From contig CAZYBP010000038.1 in NCBI GenBank assembly GCA_964645555.1, positions 1 through 8,833 on the forward strand: a stretch of 8,833 nt of DNA, in the 5' to 3' direction. A program made the translations under genes and the position numbers. How positions within the stretch are numbered: the first letter of the stretch is position 1; every line of letters begins with the position of its first letter. This DNA is from 2-02-FULL-38-15 sp964645555 (lineage in GTDB: Bacteria; Patescibacteriota; Microgenomatia; Daviesbacterales; UBA10151). Below, in pieces: positions 1 through 5,981 of the stretch. The notes beneath the pieces were generated by a model. That model had not been told where the DNA came from. It ran no database searches and worked only from the letters and a program-made list of their open reading frames with translations.

Positions 1-1430
1 CCCTGGTAACTGGAATCAAGTGTTAAGATATTATTACTATTTAAAGTAAGATTACCGGTAATCCAAATCGGACTCTTAATTGTTACATTGCAACCACTAT
101 TAAAATTCACATTGCCGACAATTTTTCTAGGTCCTAAGCTGGAAACACAGGAAGTAATATCTCCGATGGTGGTCGTTTCCGGTTTGTCAACTTGGCTTTT
201 CCAATCGGTAACATTGGCATCTGAAATAGGAAAAACCTTAGGAGGCGCATCTGCTGAACCGGGATAGGAAACACCGGAGACAGTCGAGGTAATGATAGTT
301 TGATAATAAGCGTCTTTGGTAACGTCTAAGTTCTCAATGGTGTTAGCATGCACGGAACCGCCGACTGTCATTTTGTTACTGCCTGCCCGGATAGAAGTTG
401 GTGCACCGCCCATATATGACTGAAAGCTCAGGTCTCCATTGATCGCGTCCCAAGTGGGATTTCCCACTGACCAATTCGCAGACCAACTAGGATTACCTCT
501 TAAATAACTTTGAGCTAAATCATTTTGCCAGGACCAGTAATTCGTAGAGTTGGAGGTGGTATCAATCATTAACCAGTACAAGGTATCCTGTGAGACAGCC
601 GGTGAAGAATTAAAAGTTACATCTATGAAGCCATATTCCGTAGTTACCAAACTGCTGTACAGTGTTCCGTAAGCAATTATGGCATTTTTATCCGGCCTTC
701 CGTCTTTATCCTGCAAAATCCTAACAGTGACATCAGGAGGAGTACCCATCTTTTTGATTTTAATGGAAACCTTATTTAATACTCCGCTGCTTGAAGGCTG
801 AAAGCTCTGGGCAACTGCTAATCTCTCCTGCCCACTTATGTTTTTACCAAAGAAAAAATCCTGACAATTTACTCCTATACAGTCTGTTTGCTGATCAGCT
901 ATTGGCTGTGGTCCTCCGGCTACCCAAACATCTCCGGTAATTGTGTTACTGCTGCCTGCGACAATATTACCATTGGAATATATTGAGCCATTAACTATAT
1001 TACTGTTTCCTAATTCAAGCCCTCCTTCTCCCACTTGTAAACCATAATTAAAAGCTACTCCTACACCTCTGGAAGTAGTGATTTTGATAGTTCTTTTTAC
1101 TTTAGGCTGTAACTTATTGGGCACAAAACCCGTAGATTCAATTACCTTAGTTGCTGCGTCTGTAGAAATAATAGATACGGAATACTCACCGTCTCCCAAA
1201 GTAGTTCGACTCTCTCCGTTGTAACTGCCGCCTGTCTGATTTAAAGATGCTATTGCTTTATCAACTCCGGCTTCTGCCAAGACATTGGCTTTTTCTGCCA
1301 AGAAAGAATAATTGGAGTTTTGAAAATAGACTTGGGCACCTCCTATGATGAAAAGCACAGTAAAAAGCACTACCCCCAGTGCCACAAACACTACAACCAG
1401 AATCTGTCCATTTTGATTTGTTTTAATCAT
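1..1430 (-). CDS. Large PilX/GspK-like minor pilin with extracellular beta domains, partial (3' end beyond the left edge)
   Basis: The reading frame is open from ATG 1430 to the window edge: 476 residues and no stop. Residues 8-31 form one membrane helix after a short polar leader with a PilX-style 'NGQILVVV' start. It lacks the glutamate at mature position 5, as GspK-type tip pilins do, and 'AEAGVDKAIA' (52-61) is a typical PilX/GspK helix. Residues 136-173, 347-370 and 437-475 are Gly/Asn-rich alternating strands resembling bactofilin-like beta-repeats. Between them, about 203-340 ('AVAQSFQPSSSGVLNKVSIK' onward) resembles the choice-of-anchor-R / carbohydrate-binding beta-sandwich type. Cys184 and Cys189, and Cys428 and Cys447, could form disulfides outside the cell. 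It overlaps the preceding J-type gene by 8 bases, so translation is probably coupled. The PilX-like assignment is firm; the sugar-binding fold and an adhesin role are inference. Confidence 0.85.
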   Translation of the reverse strand, partial: MIKTNQNGQILVVVFVALGVVLFTVLFIIGGAQVYFQNSNYSFLAEKANVLAEAGVDKAIASLNQTGGSYNGESRTTLGDGEYSVSIISTDAATKVIESTGFVPNKLQPKVKRTIKITTSRGVGVAFNYGLQVGEGGLELGNSNIVNGSIYSNGNIVAGSSNTITGDVWVAGGPQPIADQQTDCIGVNCQDFFFGKNISGQERLAVAQSFQPSSSGVLNKVSIKIKKMGTPPDVTVRILQDKDGRPDKNAIIAYGTLYSSLVTTEYGFIDVTFNSSPAVSQDTLYWLMIDTTSNSTNYWSWQNDLAQSYLRGNPSWSANWSVGNPTWDAINGDLSFQSYMGGAPTSIRAGSNKMTVGGSVHANTIENLDVTKDAYYQTIITSTVSGVSYPGSADAPPKVFPISDANVTDWKSQVDKPETTTIGDITSCVSSLGPRKIVGNVNFNSGCNVTIKSPIWITGNLTLNSNNILTLDSSYQ

Positions 1431-2007
1431 TTCTTAAATTTGCCTCAGACGTAGCCGTATTAATCTCAAAGTCAGTTCCACTTTTCTGTTTCAAAACCAG
1501 AGTTACTATAATTTTTTTGCTGCTTGCCGGAGCAACTTCATTCGGCGGTACTGAAGCATCAAAGTAATTAAAAAGCAAACTATTTAAACTGGTAGAAAGT
1601 ACCTGGTCTGCTCTCTTACGGGAACTGCTAACATCGGGAAAAGATTTAAAACGCAAAAGGTAATTATCGGAAAAATAGACAAAATAATCATAAGCAGAAG
1701 AAATGATGTTCCCGGTAGAATCAATTGAGGGAATCTTCAAAATTAACTGGCTAGTACCTGAGGTATAAGTTACTCCATCTGCAACATATGACGTAACTAC
1801 AGCATTTGACTCTTTAATACTGGCTTTAATCTGATTTGAGAAATCATTTATGTTTAAACCCTCTTGCAGTCTTGATGACTGTTTATAATATAAACCCGCG
1901 CTATTTAAAATAATTATCAGCAATAAACTGCCAGCTAAAACAGCAATCCCCATTGTCACAAGTACTTCCATTAATGTGAAGCCACCATATGAAATTTGAA
2001 ATTTCAT
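1423..2007 (-). CDS. PilW/GspJ-like minor pilin (second I-J-K set)
   Basis: A 194-residue prepilin. The leader MKFQISYGG ends before FTLMEV, giving a PilD site after Gly9, Phe at +1 and Glu at +5. A hydrophobic helix spans about residues 10-35, followed by an amphipathic segment ('YYKQSSRLQEGLNINDFSNQI') and a beta-rich globular domain ('DYFVYFSDNYLLRFKS', 'KKIIVTLVLKQKSG'). Position between an I-type and a K-type pilin and the size support a PilW/GspJ-like role in the pseudopilus tip. The start overlaps the previous stop as ATGA and has a strong Shine-Dalgarno sequence 8 bases upstream. The stop overlaps the next start by 8 bases. The PilW versus other minor-pilin label rests mainly on gene order. 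Confidence 0.88.
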   Translation of the reverse strand: MKFQISYGGFTLMEVLVTMGIAVLAGSLLLIIILNSAGLYYKQSSRLQEGLNINDFSNQIKASIKESNAVVTSYVADGVTYTSGTSQLILKIPSIDSTGNIISSAYDYFVYFSDNYLLRFKSFPDVSSSRKRADQVLSTSLNSLLFNYFDASVPPNEVAPASSKKIIVTLVLKQKSGTDFEINTATSEANLRND

Positions 2008-2405
2008 TGATTTATCCCTCCTTCAGATAGAAGAGTATCAAGAATTACTGACTGAGTTTTTTGGTTATCTTTCCATAAGATGGAAACTGTAATTTTTTTG
2101 ATATTTTCTTCATTTGTACAAATAGTTAAATCACAATCTGCAACTGTAGTAGTTCCGCTGCCATTAGGTAATTCCCTAAGCCTGACATCGGAAATTTGGG
2201 TGGTATCGTTTACTAAATTGCCAAACTGCATTGCCCGTTTATCTTCAATTTGCTTGGAGGCTATTTCTCTGGCCAAACTCAGATGCTTACTTTTAGCCAT
2301 TAGTAAGAAGGCATTAGGTAAATTCGCCAACAAAAAAACTATTGTACTTATAATAACAATTACTACTAAAAGTTCAATTAGAGAGAAACCTTCTTCATTG
2401 TCCAT
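2004..2405 (-). CDS. PilV/GspI-like minor pilin (second I-J-K set)
   Basis: A 133-residue prepilin from ATG 2405. The leader MDNEEG precedes FSLIELLVVI, so cleavage falls after Gly6 with Glu at +5. A hydrophobic helix covers about residues 7-32. 'AKSKHLSLAREIASKQIEDKR' continues the N-terminal helix in the way of GspI/PilV proteins, which end that helix with an A..IA..Q.E pattern. A small beta domain follows, containing 'DCDLTICTNEENIKKITVSI' and two cysteines. An in-frame ATG at 2447 would add 14 residues (MQLLLQALLASKLT) and run back into the upstream gene; 2405 gives a normal short leader and a 7-base gap, so it is preferred. Neither start has a clear Shine-Dalgarno sequence, and coupling to the upstream gene is likely. 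The stop is TGA, in an ATGA overlap. Confidence 0.85.
   Translation of the reverse strand: MDNEEGFSLIELLVVIVIISTIVFLLANLPNAFLLMAKSKHLSLAREIASKQIEDKRAMQFGNLVNDTTQISDVRLRELPNGSGTTTVADCDLTICTNEENIKKITVSILWKDNQKTQSVILDTLLSEGGINQ
2016..2024 (-). promoter_or_regulatory. Strong ribosome binding site for the gene starting at 2007
   Basis: The minus strand reads GAAGGAGGG, 8 bases before ATG 2007. It lies inside the last codons of the previous gene and confirms the start at 2007. Confidence 0.8.
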
Positions 2406-2412
2406 TGTCAAT

Positions 2413-2885
2413 TTACTTGCTAATAGTGCCTGCAGCAAAAGCTGCATAGTCGAAATAGGGCGGAACTACTTTGTAAGTTTGAATCACTTGTACTTTTCTA
2501 GCCGCTTCTCCAGAAACACCTGTTGAAGTAATGCTTCTTGATTGTGGTGGCAAGGAACAATCCTGACCACAGGTGCCAATAGCTTGCACGGCAAATGGCT
2601 GGGAAGAGGCATTATAAAGCATTCTAGCTCTAATCAATATTGACCTTGATATACCGTCTTGGGGTATAAAAGACATATCTAACCGCGTTATACACTGATA
2701 AGTAGCATTCCTCAAAGTAAAGCCGGTACAGGTAGCTCTTGAAGTGTCAAATCCGTTTCCACTTGAACCTCTCTCTGCTGAAGGATTATCAATATAGGAT
2801 TTATATGATTGATATGTATATGTACTGGTGGCATCCGGGGCATAGTAAACCAAGGTAAGCTCTATGGCTGCTGGGTCTGTTGAGG
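2413..2885 (-). CDS. PilX/GspK-like minor pilin, C-terminal part (left of the assembly gap)
   Basis: An open frame of 156 residues runs from the gap to TAA at 2413, beginning STDPAAIELTLVYY. Its second half ('IPQDGISRSILIRARMLYN', 'GTSGE'-like 'TGVSGEAARKVQVIQTYK', 'PPYFDYAAFAAGTISK') looks like the conserved C-terminal domain of PilX-like pilins in Patescibacteria, judged from memory of the family. There is no membrane helix or start, so this is the tail of a gene and not a gene in its own right; the TTG at 2853 is an internal leucine codon. It is probably the end of the gene that starts at 3472, but the frame is off by one across the 10 Ns and a related motif already occurs before the gap. 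It could therefore be the tail of a second paralog or of another strain's copy. Four cysteines may form disulfides. Confidence 0.75.
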
Positions 2886-2895
2886 NNNNNNNNNN
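2886..2895. other. Assembly gap (10 N)
   Basis: Ten consecutive N bases inside a coding region. The frames on the two sides disagree by one base, so the true missing length is not exactly 10 if both sides belong to one intact gene. The run may be a scaffolding placeholder. Confidence 0.98.
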
Positions 2896-3472
2896 GATAT
2901 AGTGACGATGAACCTGACGGTAAACATCCCGGATCCGTGCAGGCAGTTACTACTTCAAAACCATTACTTCTTGATGTTTGATCAAGATACCACTTTCGGG
3001 ATTGGTAGGATCCGTCATAATACACTAAGGTTAATTCCAATGCGGCTTGGTCGGTTGAGGAGTTACCCCAATATACATCTAAAAAAGATCCTTTATAATA
3101 AATATCCGGCGGATTATTTGGTGACTCAAAGTTAGCTAACCAAATCTGCGCCACTTCTTCTTTGGCCATAGGCGGATACTCCAGTGCATCCTGTTGCCGA
3201 CCGCTAGCAACAGCAGGTATCAACTGGTCTGCCCCGGTGATAGATATAATACGCGCGGTTGGGTCGGCTCCGGTAAAATCTAAAGAAATATCTCCTCTTA
3301 AGGCCTTCTCAATACCTGCTTCTGCCGCCGAATAAGCACGCGCAGACTGTTCCACCTTAGTTGCGGTTGATACATCAACCAGGCTTTTTTGTACTATAGA
3401 CAAACCAATAGCTAATGCTACCGTCATCACTACAATTAAAAGTAAAAGTGCCTGGCCGGTTTGGTTGTTCAT
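2896..3472 (-). CDS. PilX/GspK-like minor pilin, N-terminal part (right of the assembly gap; first I-J-K set)
   Basis: 192 residues are readable from ATG 3472 to the gap. The leader MNNQTG precedes QALLLLIVVMTVALAIGLSI, a membrane helix over residues 7-27. There is no Glu at mature position 5 (it is Leu), as in GspK-type tip pilins. 'ARAYSAAEAGIEKALRGDI' (44-62) is a strong PilX/GspK signature. A beta domain follows with 'VYWGNSSTDQAALELTLVYY' (133-152) and 'KWYLD...NGFEV'. Cys178 and Cys183 lie just before the gap. The gene starts 11 bases after the natural end of the J-type gene. A weak GAGG lies 14 bases upstream, inside that gene's last codons, so coupling probably matters. Translation beyond the gap in this same frame gives junk, so the protein must continue in another frame. 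Confidence 0.85.
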
Positions 3473-3483
3473 TTAAATATATA

Positions 3484-3606
3484 TTACCTCAATTGTATTA
3501 TTGTCTCAAAGTTAACCGGGTCTATTTGTCCGGCAACTGATCTCGATGCTTCTATGGCTGGGTTCACCGCAAACTTAATAGTGACCCAATCTTTGTACCC
3601 GGCAGT
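3484..3606 (-). pseudogene. Severed C-terminal 40 codons of the PilW/GspJ-like pilin
   Basis: Directly after the TAA at 3607-3609, the same frame stays open for 40 more codons (TAGYKDWVTIKF, AVNPAIEASRS, then NFETIIQLR) and ends in TAA at 3484. Alternating hydrophobic strands and a terminal 'ETIIQLR' look like the end of a PilW-like beta domain. This stretch also supplies the weak GAGG ahead of the next gene's ATG at 3472. The simplest account is one gene of 215 sense codons (3484-4134) broken by a single nonsense change, for example CAA to TAA, or by a consensus error close to the assembly gap. Confidence 0.75.
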
Positions 3607-4134
3607 TTAATAAATGGAAAAAATGGGGTTTGTGCTACAGCGGTTGGAATCATCCTGACCACCTTGACAGTCAATTGAGACTCCTGTTTGAGTATTAGTA
3701 TCAGTTATAACTTGAGGGCTAGCCGCTAAAGATTCACAAACCGTAGTTTCGAAATCTCTTATATAGAGATTTGCATCAGTTCCAGGGGGAGGGGATGAAG
3801 GTAAACTGAAAGCTTCCTGTTGAAAATAACCGTTTGTAGAACCGCTAACAGATGCAATAAAACTAAATTTTGTATATACACCGTTTTTGATAATAGTGAT
3901 TGTTTGGTTGGAATTGCTGATACATACAACTCTGTCTGAGTTTCTGATAGTTTTATCCATTGTTTCTAAAATAGCTTGGCCGTTTTGTTTAATTAACTCC
4001 ACTATTTGTGTTCTATTGTTACCCCGCAGGGAATTGGTGAAAATAGATAAAATAAATACCCCTACTACCGAAAGTACACTCATTACTACCAATACTTCCA
4101 CCATAGTAAAACCTCGTCTCATCTCATATTTCAT
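3607..4134 (-). CDS. PilW/GspJ-like minor pilin, apparently truncated by an in-frame TAA (first I-J-K set)
   Basis: A 175-residue prepilin from ATG 4134. The leader MKYEMRRG precedes FTMVEVLVVM, so cleavage falls after Gly8 with Glu at +5. A membrane helix spans about residues 9-32, and 'NNRTQIVELIKQNGQAILETMDKTIRNSDRV' is the amphipathic helix typical of PilW/GspJ proteins. A beta domain with four cysteines follows. The frame stops at TAA 3607 after 'NPIFSIY', but plausible protein continues in the same frame to 3484 (separate entry). As written, the product lacks its last 40 residues and may not fold or join the tip complex. The start is 2 bases after the upstream stop, with AAGGAGG 8 bases before it, so this end of the gene looks fully functional. 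Confidence 0.85.
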   Translation of the reverse strand: MKYEMRRGFTMVEVLVVMSVLSVVGVFILSIFTNSLRGNNRTQIVELIKQNGQAILETMDKTIRNSDRVVCISNSNQTITIIKNGVYTKFSFIASVSGSTNGYFQQEAFSLPSSPPPGTDANLYIRDFETTVCESLAASPQVITDTNTQTGVSIDCQGGQDDSNRCSTNPIFSIY

Positions 4135-4136
4135 GA

Positions 4137-4823
4137 TTACAGCCTCCTTAAAACCGATGTCAACTTTGATTCATGCGGTCCGGAAAAATCAGTCCATCTT
4201 ACAATGACCGTTACAGTCTTTTGGACTTTATAAGTATTAGAGTCATCATTTATCACTATCACCCGATTAAATTTACCATCACCATAAACATCTTCGGTGC
4301 CTGATGGGGGAAAGACTGTACTGCTAGTCAGATAACTTATAGTTCCATCTTTGCTCCCATTATTGGGAATAAGCTTAAAATAACAGGTGGTGTTAGAAAC
4401 ACCGGATCCACAACCATTATAGACTTGATAACACCACATCGAATCAGACTTAATTGTTGGTTCGGCAAGGCAACTACCGGCAGTACCACCCCAAGTACTT
4501 ACGGTTGCGGAAGGTATGTTTGTTATGGAGAGGTCTCTATCCCTACCTGTTCTCACAAGCTCTATTCCTGCCTGGGCCAATTTAGTAGCCTGAGCTTGAT
4601 TTTTAGCAAACTGAGCATTACGTAGTGAGGAAATTGTGGCGAAAACCAGCGCCCCGATTACAACTATTGAAATCAATACCACCACAATTAATTCTAGTAA
4701 TGTCTGTCCTGTCTGGTTACGCCAGAAAGTTAAAAGTGATTGTGTTTTTCTTTCAGAAAACTTTTGAGTTTTTAGTTGTAGTTTTGAGTTTTGAGTTTTG
4801 AGTTTTGAGTCATTACTGGACAT
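4137..4823 (-). CDS. PilV/GspI-like minor pilin with a long, repeat-containing leader (first I-J-K set)
   Basis: A 228-residue prepilin. The class III-type motif TGQTLLELIVVV places the PilD site after Gly39, with Gln instead of Phe at +1 and Glu at +5. A membrane helix spans about residues 40-64. The helix continuation 'NQAQATKLAQAGIELVRTGRDRD' resembles PilV/GspI proteins. A beta domain follows with four cysteines (SCLAEP, MWCYQ, NGCGSG, TCYFK) and a terminal 'TVTVIVRWTDFSG', a common end for PilV-like pilins. The 39-residue leader is unusually long and rich in Lys, Ser, Gln and Thr because it is partly encoded by a 7-base tandem repeat. ATG 4823 is well supported by AAAGGAGG 8 bases upstream, and no other start codon lies between it and the membrane helix. 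It overlaps the previous gene by 11 bases. Confidence 0.88.
   Translation of the reverse strand: MSSNDSKLKTQNSKLQLKTQKFSERKTQSLLTFWRNQTGQTLLELIVVVLISIVVIGALVFATISSLRNAQFAKNQAQATKLAQAGIELVRTGRDRDLSITNIPSATVSTWGGTAGSCLAEPTIKSDSMWCYQVYNGCGSGVSNTTCYFKLIPNNGSKDGTISYLTSSTVFPPSGTEDVYGDGKFNRVIVINDDSNTYKVQKTVTVIVRWTDFSGPHESKLTSVLRRL
4143..4149 (-). promoter_or_regulatory. Strong ribosome binding site for the gene starting at 4134
   Basis: The minus strand reads AAGGAGG, 8 bases before ATG 4134, within the last codons of the preceding I-type gene. Confidence 0.8.
4781..4810 (-). repeat. Heptanucleotide tandem repeat, 4.3 copies, inside a coding leader
   Basis: On the plus strand the unit GTTTTGA is repeated perfectly four times plus two bases; on the coding strand the unit reads CTCAAAA or a rotation of it. 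Degenerate copies continue to about 4762. It encodes codons 5-14 of the I-type pilin (SKLKTQNSKL). Seven is not a multiple of three, so gain or loss of one unit shifts the frame before the membrane helix. Confidence 0.95.
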
Positions 4824-5352
4824 TTATTGATCCTCCTTTGGACACATTAAAGGGTATCGGGGAAGAACTGGGGTTACTTTGGTTAGATAGAGTAAAGGTT
4901 AGACGCGACGAGTTCAGACAAGCCGGCGTAACAGAGATGTCACTAGAGGAAATACTTTGCGTACCTACTCCTGACCGGTAACTTAATGTTGCGGAGAATC
5001 CGATTGGGCAACCCGAATCACCTTGAATTGTAAGTCCTACATTTTCTAAAATATATGACCTCAGGGTATAGTTAGTTGTAGAAGCTGTATCACAACGAAG
5101 ATCAATATTAGTAGCATTGGTGAATACTAAATACCAGGACTTTACACTCTGATCTGCAGCCCCCGGATCAGGACATTTTGTGTATGAGGTGGCATTACTT
5201 TGGGCAAGCCTGATTAAACTTTGTACTTGTCCTACAGCCTTCTTTGTAGCTTGATCTGCTGAAAAATCCTTATAATATACAACACTTACCATCGTAGTAA
5301 TTGCGAGTATTGATATAACAACTAAAAGTTCGATGAAGGTAAAACCACGCAT
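4813..5352 (-). CDS. FimT/GspH-like minor pilin with a three-residue leader
   Basis: A 179-residue prepilin. It begins MRG directly before FTFIELLVVISI, so the PilD leader is only three residues, with Phe at +1 and Glu at +5. An in-frame TAA two codons upstream rules out a longer leader. A membrane helix covers about residues 4-26. 'DQATKKAVGQVQSLIRLAQSNATS' is the GspH/FimT-style helix, and 'SWYLVF' plus 'LRCDT' are beta segments of the kind found in that family. There are four cysteines (60, 85, 118 and 144 approximately). It lies 17 bases after the third large pilin, has no clear Shine-Dalgarno sequence, and is first of the packed minor-pilin run, the place GspH/FimT occupies in H-I-J-K operons. 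It overlaps the next gene by 11 bases. Confidence 0.85.
   Translation of the reverse strand: MRGFTFIELLVVISILAITTMVSVVYYKDFSADQATKKAVGQVQSLIRLAQSNATSYTKCPDPGAADQSVKSWYLVFTNATNIDLRCDTASTTNYTLRSYILENVGLTIQGDSGCPIGFSATLSYRSGVGTQSISSSDISVTPACLNSSRLTFTLSNQSNPSSSPIPFNVSKGGSINVQ
4832..4839 (-). promoter_or_regulatory. Strong ribosome binding site for the gene starting at 4823
   Basis: The minus strand reads AAAGGAGG with 8 bases to ATG 4823. This shows that translation starts upstream of the 7-base repeat, so the repeat is translated. Confidence 0.82.
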
Positions 5353-5369
5353 ACTTTAAAAGTACCATA

Positions 5370-5912
5370 TTAAGGCCTAGTAACTCCATAAGCTTTTGGG
5401 GCGGTGAAGCCTGCAGGCAGTACAGTACAACCGCTATCACTAGTCAATGTTGTATTCTCCAGTTGGACGAAAAGACAATACTTAACACATTTTGCCGTAC
5501 TTGCACTAGCATTATCAGAATTTGCACATTCCACAAAGGTCCTCCCATCAACAGCCAACTTGTATGCTTTATAAGAATAGGAGGTATTGCTAATTAATGG
5601 ATCAGTAGGTACGGAAGATAAATAAGTTTTAGGGTTAGTGGGACTGATACTTGTACCAGTTGCATTAGTTAGTGCAATACCTGGAGGGGTTGGGACTGGA
5701 ACAGGGGTTATAGAATCGCTGGAAGGATAATATAGTTGGTCTGCATAATAAGTCTCTAAGGCAGATTGAATTAATTTCAAATCAGATAATCTTTTACTAT
5801 CCCGGGAATTTTTAAAAAAGCTGGTGTAAGCAACAGCCCCAACTGTGGTTAAAACTGCAATTATTGTAATCGTAATTAACAATTCAACTAAAGTAAAACC
5901 ACTTTTTTTCAT
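5370..5912 (-). CDS. Type IV pilin, GspG/PilA-like (third large pilin)
   Basis: A 180-residue prepilin. The leader MKKSG precedes FTLVELLITITIIAVL, so cleavage falls after Gly5 with Glu at +5. The N-terminal helix continues as 'SRDSKRLSDLKLIQSALETYYADQLYYPSS', the hallmark of GspG-like pilins (RD..R..DL..IQ.AL..YY.D...YP). A Pro/Val/Thr-rich loop (about 68-76) and a C-terminal domain with four cysteines follow. Candidate pilus subunit; whether it is major or minor cannot be told from sequence. There is no Shine-Dalgarno sequence, but a very good promoter lies so close to the ATG that the transcript would be nearly leaderless. Codons 2-3 sit in a run of seven A, a possible slippage site. The minor-pilin run follows 17 bases later and may be expressed from this promoter. 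Confidence 0.9.
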   Translation of the reverse strand: MKKSGFTLVELLITITIIAVLTTVGAVAYTSFFKNSRDSKRLSDLKLIQSALETYYADQLYYPSSDSITPVPVPTPPGIALTNATGTSISPTNPKTYLSSVPTDPLISNTSYSYKAYKLAVDGRTFVECANSDNASASTAKCVKYCLFVQLENTTLTSDSGCTVLPAGFTAPKAYGVTRP

Positions 5913-5924
5913 ACACTAATTTAT

Positions 5925-5953
5925 ATCGTAGATGGAACCACAGGGTATGTCAA
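5925..5953 (-). promoter_or_regulatory. Predicted sigma70-type promoter for the pilin starting at 5912
   Basis: Minus strand: TTGACA (5953-5948, perfect -35), 17-base spacer, TACGAT (5930-5925, 4 of 6 to TATAAT). The expected transcript start near 5917 is about five bases before ATG 5912, which fits the absence of a Shine-Dalgarno sequence. It may also drive the downstream minor pilins. Confidence 0.6.
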
Positions 5954-5965
5954 CGGATTAATCGG
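5954..5965. promoter_or_regulatory. Imperfect palindrome abutting the -35 box, possible operator
   Basis: Plus strand CGGATTAATCGG: the central GATTAATC is a perfect 8-base palindrome and the outermost bases also pair. It directly touches the TTGACA of the pilin promoter. Activator or repressor binding is possible, but the site is short and could be chance. Confidence 0.25.
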
Positions 5966-5981
5966 GAAGTATAAATTTAAT

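Noticed and set aside
2080..2526. 148-codon plus-strand open frame
   Set aside because: Antisense to two well-supported pilin genes, no ribosome binding site and no recognisable domain; a shadow frame.
2413..2853. Independent gene starting at TTG 2853
   Set aside because: The TTG is a leucine codon within a motif that extends upstream to the gap; no leader, membrane helix or ribosome binding site is present.
2902..3135. 77-codon plus-strand open frame beside the N gap
   Set aside because: Antisense to the PilX-like gene and of no recognisable composition.
3607..3609. Stop-codon reassignment as the reason for the in-frame TAA
   Set aside because: TAA is used as the normal terminator of several genes here, and the known recoding in related bacteria involves TGA, not TAA.
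3887..4207. 106-codon plus-strand open frame
   Set aside because: Antisense to the PilW-like gene; the hydrophobic look comes from the complement of the pilin helix codons.
4425..4625. 66-codon plus-strand open frame
   Set aside because: Lies within the I-type pilin on the opposite strand, with no independent support.
5353..5369. Separate promoter for the minor-pilin run before the H gene
   Set aside because: The 17-base gap and preceding codons show no convincing -35/-10 pair; read-through from the upstream pilin promoter is simpler.
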